Below, piece by piece: positions 18,392 through 27,282 of a stretch of DNA of 64,000 nt. This DNA is from Alkalicoccus halolimnae (lineage in GTDB: Bacteria > Bacillota > Bacilli > Bacillales > Salisediminibacteriaceae). The translations under genes were made by a program, and so were the position numbers. The notes beneath the pieces were generated by a model. It ran no database searches, had not been told where the DNA came from, and was given only the letters and a program-made list of their open reading frames with translations. The stretch is from the NCBI RefSeq assembly GCF_008014775.2, contig NZ_CP144914.1, positions 2,418,001-2,482,000 on the forward strand, written 5' to 3'. How positions within the stretch are numbered: position 1 is the first letter of the stretch; each line of letters begins with the position of its first letter.

Positions 18392-18753
18392 GCTCTGTTA
18401 AAGTCTGCTGTTGATATATAAGAAAACTTCGCTCCAACCCGGCAGGCTTGCCGTGGAGGAGCTTTCCAGCTTCCTCGGGCTTACGCCCTGCGGGATCTTC
18501 CAATCTCCTTCTTCCACAGGCGTCCGCCGGTTTCCGCTTCGTTTTTTTTCCCATACAGAAAGTCTGCTGGTTGAATCAAGAAGATACCAAGGTAAAAACC
18601 AGTGCCAAGGCGATTTTTCAAGACGCCTGCGGAAAAAGAAAGCAGGAAGATCCTCCCGGACGCAAAGGAGGGAGAGCTGAGGGCTTTCTCCGCGGCAAGC
18701 GAAGAAAAAGGAGCCGCAGGCAATCCAATAACAACACGGAGCTTTAACAGAGC
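18392..18753 (+). mobile_element. Family A MITE-like element, complete copy
   Basis: A 362-bp non-coding element with perfect 12-bp terminal inverted repeats: GCTCTGTTAAAG on the left and CTTTAACAGAGC on the right. The interior is GC-rich and can fold back on itself: 'cgcctgcggaaaaagaaagc' opposes 'cgtccgccggtttccgct'. Degenerate copies lie at about 150-411 and 4925-5045, solo termini near 11994, and joined termini at 60960-60987. No transposase frame is present. Confidence 0.78.
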
Positions 18754-18802
18754 CTTACACTTAAAAATTGGTCTTTCCGACCTTGGTTTTTTCTCATCTT
18801 CA

Positions 18803-18900
18803 GGGTAGAGTCAGGAATATGCGGATTTACAACGCTAAGCTCCTCTCTAGCAGTTCAAGCCTGGTTTTCTTAAGCATTGAAGTAATTCATGATAGGCTGC
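18803..18900 (+). repeat. Repeat C, copy 2
   Basis: Matches 13889-13985 in ordered blocks ('agagtcaggaatatgcgg', 'ggttttcttaagc', 'gaagtaattcatg'). It lies immediately after the family A element. Confidence 0.65.
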
Positions 18901-19013
18901 AACACCAATAGAAATACAAAGATTGTCGCTATTAGTAAACAAGATAAAGAAAAAATTTATAAGACAGCAAACGAGCGATAAAAATTAATGACATAATATG
19001 TAATTTCATAAAG

Positions 19014-19065
19014 AGCCTGGTGTAACTTCTAAGGTAGATCACCTAGTTACCAGGCTCCTTTTAAT
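19014..19065. terminator. Hairpin terminator
   Basis: GAGCCTGGT and ACCAGGCTC pair and CTTTT follows. No intact gene precedes it on the plus strand within 1 kb, so it may be left from a lost gene. Confidence 0.6.
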
Positions 19066-19115
19066 ACTCCTATTGTTATTGTTTTCTAACAGTAGTTCTG
19101 GTCCACCCAATTTAG

Positions 19116-19601
19116 AACGACTCAGGCGACTATGAAGTAGATTTGGAACTGTCAACGGGGAGCTACCTTGCTTTTGCTGGCATTAATCCTGTCGGGATGT
19201 CATATGTCATCGAGCCAATTATGATAACCGTCGACGAAGGAGCCGAGACACCTGAAAAGAATTGGGAGTCGCTTGTTAAAAACGAAAGTTCAACAAAAGA
19301 ATTCCAAGGAAAAACAGTTACGTTTCAACATCCGGAATTGATTGCCGAAAAATCCACCACTTTATTTTTTGATTTACACGAAGATACTCCTCTGCCTTAC
19401 TTGGGAGCGTTAGGGCATCTGGTTGTGCTGGACGAGCAAGGAACACGCTTTATCCATGTTCATCCAACATCAAATGACCAAACCGTATTTGAGGCTCAGT
19501 TCCCATCCCCAGGGTTTTACAAACTATGGGCAGAATTTAAATTTGCAGATACGGGCGTTTTCGTTTTCCCATTTATTGTTGAGGTTGCTAAAAGACGTTA
19601 A
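19116..19601 (+). pseudogene. 5'-truncated gene for a cupredoxin-like exported protein (unidentified family)
   Basis: The frame is open from 19116 and encodes NDSGDYEVDLELSTGSYLAFAGINP before any start-like codon (TTG at 19143). Homology-like content therefore seems to precede the first possible start, and no signal peptide or ribosome site is present. The remaining part is beta-rich, with LGALGHLVVLDEQG, RFIHVHP and GFYKLWAEFKF. I recall this pattern from small exported proteins found near copper or redox genes, but I cannot name the family securely. It lies upstream of the multicopper oxidase. A truncated non-functional gene is the simplest reading. Confidence 0.5.
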
Positions 19602-19901
19602 TTTTGGAAAAAGTTAAAAAACAAAAAAGTGAAGAGCTTAATTTAACAGTAGTTGCTAAAGTACTGCACTTATAGTTTGGCTGGAACGCAGTCAATTCTT
19701 GGTTGATGATACTGGTGGGATGAAAGTAGCGATTTCACTTTCTTATTAAGTTTCATAGAAAATACACATCTCTATGCGAGAATAAAGGAAGCACAGTTGC
19801 AAGAACTTCTTGGAAAGGGAATACTGTTTTAAGACTTGAAGACTCGAAAGTTATTATTCTTCAGTCTCCACAAAATAATTGATGGAAGGAAGCGACAAAC
19901 A

Positions 19902-21416
19902 ATGAAAAAGGTTCTGTTAGGCTCATTCGCTCTCAGCTTCATCTTAATTGGCTGCAGCGACAATGAAAATACCGGAGGCTCCCCGATGGATAATGGCAAC
20001 ATGGGCCGCATGGGCGGCGACAACCAAGAAGACGGCAATAATGAGAGAGGTATGGGCGGTATGGGCGGCATGATGAACCACGGAAATATCCCCCTCCTCG
20101 CAGCCTCTGAAGGAATCAATGAGCTGTCGATTCCTCCTGTATTAGAAAGGCAGCAAGGCCAGGATTTTGATTATGAAGTTACCGCCCAGCAAGGATCGAC
20201 TGAATTTTTCAAGGGCATTTCGACCGACACCTATGGCTATAACGGCGATTTACTTGGCCCCACACTTAAGCTTGAAAAAGGCGAAAGTGTGGATGTCAAA
20301 ATCACAAATGATTTGGATGAACCGACCACCTTTCATTGGCACGGCCTGGAAGTTCCCGGTGAAATCGACGGCGGTCCACACGGTGAAATCCAGCCCGGCG
20401 ACAGCCAGATCATTACATTGGAAGTTGATCAGCCAGCCGCCACGCTTTGGTATCATCCACATGTCCACGGCTCGACCGCTGAACAAGTTTTCGAAGGACT
20501 GTCCGGGATGTTGCTCATTGGAGAGGAGTCCGGCTCTGATTCGGAACTTCCCGATGAATATGGCGTTGATGACATCCCGCTCATTTTCCAGGATCGCCTG
20601 TTTGATGAAAACAAACAATTGAATTACGACAGACTGATGAACCAGGACGGAACATTAGGCGATATTTCTATCGTCAACGGCACTATAAACCCAAAATTGA
20701 CCGTCACCAAATCCGTCATGCGCTTTCGTTTGTTGAATGGAGCCAATGCGCGAAATTACACGTTCCAGTTGAGCAATGGCGCGAACTTCACGCAAATCGC
20801 TTCTGATGGCGGATTGCTGGATGAACCAGTTGAAACCGACACCCTGACTTTAGCCGCTTCGGAGCGTGCAGAAATTCTCATCGATTTTTCAACGATGACT
20901 GAAGAAGAATCTCTTGCCATCATCAATGACGAAGGGACTGCATTGCTCCCGTTTGATCTGGCTCTTGAAGATTCTCCGGCGGACACCGCCAAAATGTGGA
21001 CATCCGACGAGCCCTTCCTGACCGAACAGGAAACTGCAATGCCAGTATCGAAGGAAATTGAGTTGTTTGGCATGGCGGATATGGTGACGATCAATGGAAA
21101 GAAATTCGACATGGAACGCATCGACTTCCGCCAGGAACAAGGCGTTACGGAAGTGTGGGAAGTTTACAACAGACCCGATATGATGGGCGGCATGATTCAT
21201 CCCTTCCATATTCACGGCACCCAATTCAAAATCATTTCCCGTGATGGTGAAGAAGTGGAACCGAATGAACAGGGCTTAAAAGACAGCGTATTGGTTGAAC
21301 CCGACGAACGGGTAAAACTGCTTGTCACTTTCCCGGAAAAAGGGGTATTCGTTTTTCACTGCCACATTTTGGAACATGAAGATAATGGCATGATGGGGCA
21401 AATTGAAGTTTATTAA
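19902..21416 (+). CDS. Lipoprotein multicopper oxidase
   Basis: A 504-residue exported copper oxidase coupling substrate oxidation to four-electron reduction of O2. The lipobox LIGC places the lipidated cysteine at 18. A Met/Gly/Asn-rich linker (about 25-65, with GGMGGMMNHG) follows. The four copper-binding motifs are complete: HWHG (about 144), HPHVHG (about 184), HPFHIHG (about 432) and HCHILEHEDNGMMG (about 485), with Met as axial T1 ligand. The type resembles CueO/SufI-like three-domain enzymes. Cuprous oxidation, metal or phenol oxidation are possible substrates; the Met-rich stretch favours copper handling. The ATG at 19902 was chosen over an upstream frame because of the signal peptide. 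Confidence 0.92.
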   Translation: MKKVLLGSFALSFILIGCSDNENTGGSPMDNGNMGRMGGDNQEDGNNERGMGGMGGMMNHGNIPLLAASEGINELSIPPVLERQQGQDFDYEVTAQQGSTEFFKGISTDTYGYNGDLLGPTLKLEKGESVDVKITNDLDEPTTFHWHGLEVPGEIDGGPHGEIQPGDSQIITLEVDQPAATLWYHPHVHGSTAEQVFEGLSGMLLIGEESGSDSELPDEYGVDDIPLIFQDRLFDENKQLNYDRLMNQDGTLGDISIVNGTINPKLTVTKSVMRFRLLNGANARNYTFQLSNGANFTQIASDGGLLDEPVETDTLTLAASERAEILIDFSTMTEEESLAIINDEGTALLPFDLALEDSPADTAKMWTSDEPFLTEQETAMPVSKEIELFGMADMVTINGKKFDMERIDFRQEQGVTEVWEVYNRPDMMGGMIHPFHIHGTQFKIISRDGEEVEPNEQGLKDSVLVEPDERVKLLVTFPEKGVFVFHCHILEHEDNGMMGQIEVY

Positions 21417-21420
21417 CGTC

Positions 21421-21462
21421 TTAACAGGCAGATAGTGCCATTTCGCTATCTGCCTGTTTCTA
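21421..21462 (+). terminator. Terminator of the multicopper oxidase gene
   Basis: ACAGGCAGATAG pairs with CTATCTGCCTGT around an 8-10 nt loop; TTTCT follows. Confidence 0.8.
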
Positions 21463-21525
21463 TGTAATGTATATTTTCTCATCATTCTTTTTAAAAGATT
21501 CAAATCGTATTACTTCATTTAACGT

Positions 21526-21965
21526 TTATTTAATGAGTTTAGCTAAATGTTCAGCCAAAAGAATCAGAGCTGATCCAAATCCATTTTCGTTGTTGTACCA
21601 AGAAACAATTTTCACGAGCTGTTTATCCCCATTTCCAACGATATCCGTTAAGGTCGCATCATAAATACCTCCTGTTGAAGTGCCAATAACATCTGAGGAA
21701 ACCAGCAGTTTTCCGAGTATTCAAATGAGGAAGTTGCAGCTTTTTTCATGGTTGTATCCCCTTCTTCAATTGTTACTTTCCTTGCTAAATTGGCGTAAAA
21801 CTCTAGAATTGTCTCACTTGCATGGGTATTCGCAAAGCTGTTCCATCAACAACGCCTTTTAATTCTGGTAAAATTTTTCCGACGGCTTTCGCTGTCCCCG
21901 TAGAAGTATGAATTGCATTTCTCGTTGCTGCCCATCCACGTCTCATATCCACCTTCGAACTATCA
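21526..21965 (-). pseudogene. gap: Broken glyceraldehyde-3-phosphate dehydrogenase, C-terminal part
   Basis: Reading across three frames on the minus strand gives the C-terminal half of GAPDH: DMRRGWAATRNAIHTSTGTA, LPELKGVVDGTALRIP, then SETILEFYANLARKVTIEE, VSSDVIGTSTGGIYDATL, and finally VKIVSWYNNENGFGSALILL, ending with a normal stop. The first shift, near 21820, and the second, near 21705, are each explained by one missing A in a short A run. The N-terminal NAD domain with the catalytic cysteine is absent, so the fragment cannot be active even if the shifts are sequencing errors. Confidence 0.85.
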
Positions 21966-22137
21966 TGTAATAAAGAGTTTCTGCAAGGATACTTTACAAT
22001 TGAAAAAGGAGAGTCGATGCGATCAAATCGCACCAACACTCCTTTTCTATTTATGCAGCTTCCGATAACATTAGATTATGTTAAGTGTGAGATATTGAGA
22101 ATTTTTCACCACTCAACTTCATTAAACTTTTTCTTTA

Positions 22138-23868
22138 CTATTCTGTAGGTTCAACCTCAGTTTCTTCTTTAAATAAAGATATTATTAATAATATTTGTAC
22201 CATTAAGCTTGCAATTTTCTCGTTATAATTATTTATACCAGATAAACCATGCAATATATTATTTCTTAAATTTAAACCTCTGCTATCATTTAAGGTTGCT
22301 TTTAAATACAATATAGTATCTATATTGTATACTTCCAGTAAAATTTCGGAATTAAGTATATCATTTAGAGTGATGACATCGAATCCACCCTTATTTGTAT
22401 TAGCTTTAATTGTGGCTCCATCGCAATTTCTTATAATATTTCTTAAGGCATTTTCTATTTGAGGTAATAGTACGTGAATTGCAGCAATATACTCATCTTC
22501 AAAGTAGAGAATAAGTCCCTTTTTTATAAGTTCAATTTTCCTTTTATCAAATGCTGGAGATAACGTTAAAATGCTTAATAACTTTTCATGATCAAGAGAG
22601 TGGAAATAAATAAATTCTTTTATTACTAAGTTTATCAACCCCAAGCGTACTTCAATTAAATCTGCATATGTCTTTATAATATTTCCTTTAAAATCTTCCT
22701 CAGCACTCCTAATAGTCGCCGCTCTTCTACCTTCATTTGATAATATAATGGAAGGGAGGGATTGGGTTAACAGTGATTTGAATTCACCAACTTGTTTTTC
22801 CACATCTTTGCTTTTAGGTATAAGCATCAAACAAACATTTATCACATCTTGTTCTAGGTCACCTTGAACAATGGCATCCAAGAATTGTTTTAAATCTTCT
22901 TTTGGAATTTCAATCTCTTTTTCAAAGCGTATCAATTTTTCATTAATTAGTGGGCCTAACCTTGAAATTTTCACAAGAATTCTTGATGCTTCTTCCCTTA
23001 GGCCATATTCTTTATAAAGTTGATATAACTCTTGAAGATTAGCTTCAGTAGAAAAGACATTCTCTCTCGTTTCATGCATTTGGCATGTTTCTTCTAATTT
23101 CTCTAAAAACTCGTGTACTTTTTCAATTTCTCTTTTGCTTCCATAATAGGATATTATTCTTATTATGACCGATTTGATTGCGTGAATTACATTTTCTTCG
23201 GTCATTAATCGCTCCAGCCTTTTTTCTAAAGAGTAAATAATAGTATCTACTTCTTCTTGACTAAGTTTTAATTTTTTATTGTTAATTAAATTATCAAAAC
23301 TAAATCCCCAGGTTCCAGGTAATTTATCAACCGCGATATTATCTTCTAGCTCTATCATTATTTTCTTTGCGAGATGTATTCTATTCGAATCCCTTAATGA
23401 CAGAGCTAAATTTAAAGATCTTTTGCTAACTTTAATCAATTCTGACTTGTTATTAAAACTTAAATTTTTAACTATTTCCAAGTAAGCATCTATTGCTTTT
23501 AATCCGTAAGTATATCCATCATAGCCTTTAAAAATCTTTGATATTTCCCATATCAAATCTGAATAGCGTGCTATCAATATACAGTTTGTCGATTCCTCAA
23601 CTCTCCTCTGCCAATAATCAATTGCATTTTCGTTTATCTTATCTAACTCTGAAGTTTCTTTACTAATAATTCCTACTCCAAAGTAACATCCTAAATTAAA
23701 GCCATTTTCCTGTTCATCAAGAAAACTAAAAGCTAATTTTTCATAATTAAATTTCGTATTATCATTTTCATTCACTTGTACTTTTACAAGTTTTCTTTTG
23801 ATTTCTATCATACTATCGATGTTACTCATTTTTTCGAGTTCTGTAATGACTTTATTCAAATCATCCAT
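22138..23868 (-). CDS. Large helical protein with C-terminal HEPN-like (DUF4209-type) region
   Basis: 576 residues, almost entirely helical and TPR-like over about 1-420. The C-terminal 130 residues contain YIAAIHVLLPQIENALRNII and then LNLRNNILHGL. R535 to H540 (RNNILH) fits the RX4-6H motif of HEPN ribonucleases. The arrangement resembles DUF4209-type proteins, found in phage-defence contexts; that link is my inference. AGGAG precedes the ATG. Base composition is clearly more AT-rich than neighbouring metabolic genes. It is the last gene of a three-gene minus-strand set after the 41-aa ORF and a membrane protein. It could be an abortive-infection effector; another possibility is an uncharacterised housekeeping protein. 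Confidence 0.7.
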   Translation of the reverse strand: MDDLNKVITELEKMSNIDSMIEIKRKLVKVQVNENDNTKFNYEKLAFSFLDEQENGFNLGCYFGVGIISKETSELDKINENAIDYWQRRVEESTNCILIARYSDLIWEISKIFKGYDGYTYGLKAIDAYLEIVKNLSFNNKSELIKVSKRSLNLALSLRDSNRIHLAKKIMIELEDNIAVDKLPGTWGFSFDNLINNKKLKLSQEEVDTIIYSLEKRLERLMTEENVIHAIKSVIIRIISYYGSKREIEKVHEFLEKLEETCQMHETRENVFSTEANLQELYQLYKEYGLREEASRILVKISRLGPLINEKLIRFEKEIEIPKEDLKQFLDAIVQGDLEQDVINVCLMLIPKSKDVEKQVGEFKSLLTQSLPSIILSNEGRRAATIRSAEEDFKGNIIKTYADLIEVRLGLINLVIKEFIYFHSLDHEKLLSILTLSPAFDKRKIELIKKGLILYFEDEYIAAIHVLLPQIENALRNIIRNCDGATIKANTNKGGFDVITLNDILNSEILLEVYNIDTILYLKATLNDSRGLNLRNNILHGLSGINNYNEKIASLMVQILLIISLFKEETEVEPTE

Positions 23869-24079
23869 GTTAATGGCTCCTTTTATATTAGTGCTGAAAT
23901 TAAATTCATTAGAGAGAACTCTTAATCTATCAATAAAAAATATAGTTGAAGTACATTATAAAAAAAAGAAACTTTATATAAAGTTTCTTTTGAATATCGT
24001 GATGTGACCAGATTGAATCACTTGTACACAGTTTTAAGTCTACATTTATGGCTAATATAGCCGGAAATATTTCTCCTTT

Positions 24080-24205
24080 TTACTCCTTCTTTTTATATGC
24101 TTCTCTAATTTCTTTTTCAAATATCTCTCGCGGAGGTGGAGGTGAGGGTGGATTCGGCTTCTTTTTTCTTTGTTCTCTTTCTTTCTCTTCTTTTTTATCA
24201 GACAT
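24080..24205 (-). CDS. 41-residue charged, proline-rich small protein
   Basis: A short ORF with a strong GGAGGAG site 7 nt before ATG. It encodes a very charged N-terminus (MSDKKEEKEREQRKKK), a proline block PNPPSPPPP and a helical charged tail. It lies between the membrane protein (stop 24229) and the 576-aa gene, on the same strand with 23-nt upstream spacing. The ribosome site and position are the support. Composition suggests an unstructured adaptor or antitoxin-like peptide, but that is a guess. Confidence 0.6.
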   Translation of the reverse strand: MSDKKEEKEREQRKKKPNPPSPPPPREIFEKEIREAYKKKE

Positions 24206-24228
24206 TTACTTCTCCTCCTTTCGTATTC

Positions 24229-24777
24229 TTACCAGTTTAATGTATTAGGTATCATTAGTGCAAAAGTTATAAGTAAAAATATTCCAAATATCATCATGAA
24301 TATATTAGCCCAATGTGAGTAAGCTATTCTTTTATCGTTTTTAATTAGAATATTATCTGCGCTGTCGACGTAGATTTTTTCTAATCCTTTCTCAAATGCC
24401 TCTTCTAATGAATCCTCGTGAAAATCATATTTATCTATATCAAGATTTTCGTAATATTCCTCTAATTTCTTATAATAATTTTTTAGATTAGTAGGTCGAG
24501 GTAAGTTTTGGATTTTTGTATTATACAAACCAATAAAAATTATTATAATTGATATCAAACTGCATATAGTCGCTATAGAAATTGAAATATAGTAAAAGGA
24601 TTCATATCCTTTCACTGTATCAAAACTATTGTAAGCATATAAAAGCCCTCCAAATAGAACAATCCAGATACTTATAGACCATTGGACTCTACTAGTTACA
24701 TAACTTATTCTCTCTACTTCTTTGGCATGCATTTCTTTATACATCTCTAAATGGCTTTTTTTATTCATATTAATCAA
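24229..24777 (-). CDS. Three-helix membrane protein of a putative defence cassette
   Basis: 182 residues. A short basic N-terminus, two close membrane helices (about 33-50 and 62-84), a long acidic cytoplasmic helical region (about 88-152) and a final membrane helix (about 156-176). The topology resembles SLATT-type membrane effectors encoded beside nucleotide-sensing or nuclease genes, but I see no decisive motif. GGAGTG sits 8 nt before a TTG start at 24777; the ATG nine bases further is an alternative. It heads the AT-rich unit with the 41-aa ORF and the HEPN-like gene. Confidence 0.65.
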   Translation of the reverse strand: MINMNKKSHLEMYKEMHAKEVERISYVTSRVQWSISIWIVLFGGLLYAYNSFDTVKGYESFYYISISIATICSLISIIIIFIGLYNTKIQNLPRPTNLKNYYKKLEEYYENLDIDKYDFHEDSLEEAFEKGLEKIYVDSADNILIKNDKRIAYSHWANIFMMIFGIFLLITFALMIPNTLNW

Positions 24778-25693
24778 CTATTTCACTCCACTTCATTTAA
24801 TATTATAATTTTCTTCTATATATATCTATAAATAATTATATACTATGATAAATTACTTTTATAAAATTCTGATAATTATAGTTTAATTTCCCATGTGTTT
24901 AGTACCCGTTCATAAAAGTACACTTTCTCGAACGCACGAGCTTGATAGGATTTTTCGAGAAATCCAGGTTCAAAAAAGTTCAAATTCACTTTTCGAACGT
25001 CTGCTTCATTGAGCACACCTTTAAGAACGGATTATACTATAATTCAACAAGGTTTTAAGATGAATAAGGAAAAGAGAATATTTGCATCTATTCGAATGAG
25101 CATTGAATTAACGACCGTGATATTTTGGTCGATAGACTCAATGGCGAGGATTTTCAATAGAACATAATAAATTATTAAAATGAATACTGGGAAAAGAACT
25201 AGAGTTTAATTGCTCGCACAAATCATCGTGTGAATTCTTCCGTCCGGGATCCCCTCTCCCACTAGCTGACCGAACTTGAGCAGCTTCTTTAGGTAAAAAG
25301 AAAGAAGGTTTTCAAGTCGAATATTGACTACAAACCGTAGAATATTCATCCTGCAGAAGTGAAAATTACAAAAAATGACCTCCTTGATTTTCTTCCGATT
25401 GACCTCTGAGTAGAAGAGCCCTGTTTACTACTACGATTTCAAAAAAATCAGGTTACATAAGTCCGGCTCCCTTCATAACATTTTCTGTTGTGAAGGCTTT
25501 TTTTGCCGATAGCTTCCCTTTCCAACAAACAAAGATAAAAAGAGCAAGTAAGACATGGGTATTTTTTCCTCCTCCTCGCTTTTTTCATTAGAAAAAATGG
25601 ATAAAAAGTTATAATTTTCTAAATATTGTGGTTTATTTTATTTCGATACGCTAATATTATGGAAGACTACATATTCCAGAAAGGATGATTAAT
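24778..25693. other. AT-rich intergenic region with an orphan terminator
   Basis: No gene recognised over 0.9 kb. At 25469-25506 CTTCATAACA pairs with TGTTGTGAAG and CTTTTTTT follows on the plus strand, although no plus-strand gene precedes it. A 35-codon ATG frame near 25061 lacks a ribosome site. The region may once have held another gene of the flanking island. Confidence 0.45.
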
Positions 25694-26926
25694 TTGAAGA
25701 AATTTATTGTTTCTGCACTTGCAGCTCCCTTGCTGCTTACTACGGTGATGCCAGCTTCTGCCGGAGCAGAACCGCAGTCCAAACCGAACGGACCGTGGAT
25801 TCAGCCGGAGCAGCAGACGAAACTTGAGCGCTTTATTTCTCCGGAAAAAATGCACGAGCAGCTCGCGCAGATTGAAGACCGTGCCCGCGATGGCCGTATG
25901 GAACTCGACGTTGTCGGTCAGTCGGCAAAGTATGACCATCCGATTTATGCAGCAAAGTTCGGGGAAGCCGATACGGACAATCCGAAAGTTTTCCTGCAGA
26001 CAGCAATCCACGGGGACGAACAAGGGGGGACGGAAGCTGCACTCGATTTGATTCAGACGCTCGCGATGAGCAACAATCAGGATGTAAGAGCGATCCTCGA
26101 TAATGTGACTGTTTGGATTGTGCCAATGCTCAATCCGGACGGTGCGGAAATTATTGAACGGGAGGAAGGTCAAGCGAAGCAGCGCCGGAATTTCCAGGAA
26201 TGGACACCAGAGGAATGGGGACTTTCTGAAGACACACCTTCCCCGTGGTACCACGGACGGGACTGGGCCAGTGAAGAGCTCGGTTTTGACGTCAACCGTG
26301 ATTTCCATCCGGACCTTTCTTTTGAACTTACAGGAGAAGATGCCGGACTTCTTCCAGGGATCGGTTCTGAACCAGGCTTTTACGTAACACCGGAATCTCG
26401 GGCTTCCCGTGATGTATTTGCTGAGCTTGAACCGGACTTATTTATTGATCACCACCACCGTTATAGCAACACAGTTTCTGAAGACGATGACCGGCTGAAT
26501 ACGCTGCAGATCCTTGGCCAGGTAGTGGATGAAGATAACGTAGTCAGCCACGACGGCACGGACTATCAGTTGAGCAAAGAATCCCTGGAGCTTTCCAAGC
26601 AGGTAAACAGTCACGTTTATCAGGTACTCCAGAAAGGTAACTCTCCATTCGGTGCGGTTTCCCGCTATCCGGACGTTAACCTGCCGGGTACAGCGCTTGG
26701 AAGCTATTCTTTAAACGATGCGGCCATTATGCTGTATGAAACACGCGGCCAGCAGCATCCAAACGGTCACACGGGCCAGAAATCCAGCGGCATGCTGATC
26801 AAGCAGAGCTATATCGGAATTTATGAAACACTGCTCGGTCTTGCGACGGAAGAAATTTTCGAAATTGATCCGGAATTCTATGATACAGAAATTCCAACAA
26901 ACAGCCCCCGCATTCAGCGGCCATAA
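25694..26926 (+). CDS. Secreted M14-family zinc carboxypeptidase-like protein, paralogue 1
   Basis: A 410-residue exported peptidase. A signal peptide (MKKFIVSALAAPLLL to about ASAGA) precedes an M14 catalytic domain. Zinc ligands are visible in AIHGDEQGGTEAA (HxxE-type HGDEQ) and DHHHRY, followed by the NPDGAE and DVNRDF segments typical of the family. MLYETRGQ near the C-terminus supplies the catalytic Glu. The start is best placed at TTG 25694, eight nt after AAAGGA; the ATG at 25685 overlaps the ribosome site. The protein is acidic. A paralogue lies at 41009-42049. It probably trims peptides outside the cell. Confidence 0.88.
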   Translation: MKKFIVSALAAPLLLTTVMPASAGAEPQSKPNGPWIQPEQQTKLERFISPEKMHEQLAQIEDRARDGRMELDVVGQSAKYDHPIYAAKFGEADTDNPKVFLQTAIHGDEQGGTEAALDLIQTLAMSNNQDVRAILDNVTVWIVPMLNPDGAEIIEREEGQAKQRRNFQEWTPEEWGLSEDTPSPWYHGRDWASEELGFDVNRDFHPDLSFELTGEDAGLLPGIGSEPGFYVTPESRASRDVFAELEPDLFIDHHHRYSNTVSEDDDRLNTLQILGQVVDEDNVVSHDGTDYQLSKESLELSKQVNSHVYQVLQKGNSPFGAVSRYPDVNLPGTALGSYSLNDAAIMLYETRGQQHPNGHTGQKSSGMLIKQSYIGIYETLLGLATEEIFEIDPEFYDTEIPTNSPRIQRP

Positions 26927-26948
26927 TGAAGCAGCGGGAAATAAGAGA

Positions 26949-26995
26949 GGCTGTCCCATAAGTCGACATGGTCGACGGGACAGCCCTTTTTTTAT
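26949..26995 (+). terminator. Terminator of M14 gene 1
   Basis: AGGCTGTCCC pairs with GGGACAGCC and seven T follow. The string 'ctgtcccataag' recurs in the terminator at 43368. Confidence 0.85.
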
Positions 26996-26998
26996 GAT

Positions 26999-27214
26999 CG
27001 GTTTTGCACCTGCGTTTGCTCTAATTCGGTTCGGGTGGATTGTGCCGGTTACTGACAGCTCGAACTTCGGCTCCTGGTCATCGATGGAATGGCCGCCGAC
27101 TAGAGTGGTGCATGGTTCTTTTACTTTATCAGAAGCACCGTCGAGTACCTCGGCTAAAATGCTTTTATCCAATGTGTTGATCGGAAAAGCAACGATGTTC
27201 ATGACAGTCAGCCG
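26999..27214 (-). pseudogene. selD: Internal fragment of selenide, water dikinase (SelD)
   Basis: About 70 codons in one frame read LTVMNIVAFPINTLDKSIL, then EVLDGASDKVKEP, TTLVGGHSIDDQEPKFELSV and TGTIHPNRIRANAGAKP. This is the central ATP-grasping part of SelD/selenophosphate synthase. The N-terminal catalytic Cys/Sec-Lys region and the C-terminal half are absent. The fragment runs directly into the terminator at 26949-26995. It therefore cannot make selenophosphate. It shows that this lineage had, or still has elsewhere, a selD gene. Confidence 0.85.
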
Positions 27215-27282
27215 CTCTGGCGGACAATATGATCCTATACCTCTATTTTTCGTCCTTACCATTCCAGGTTTTCTTTAAGTCT

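Noticed and set aside
26999..27214. SelD fragment as support for working selenocysteine incorporation
   Set aside because: It is a non-functional internal piece and only shows past presence or a duplicate; it cannot be counted as evidence for the UGA being decoded.
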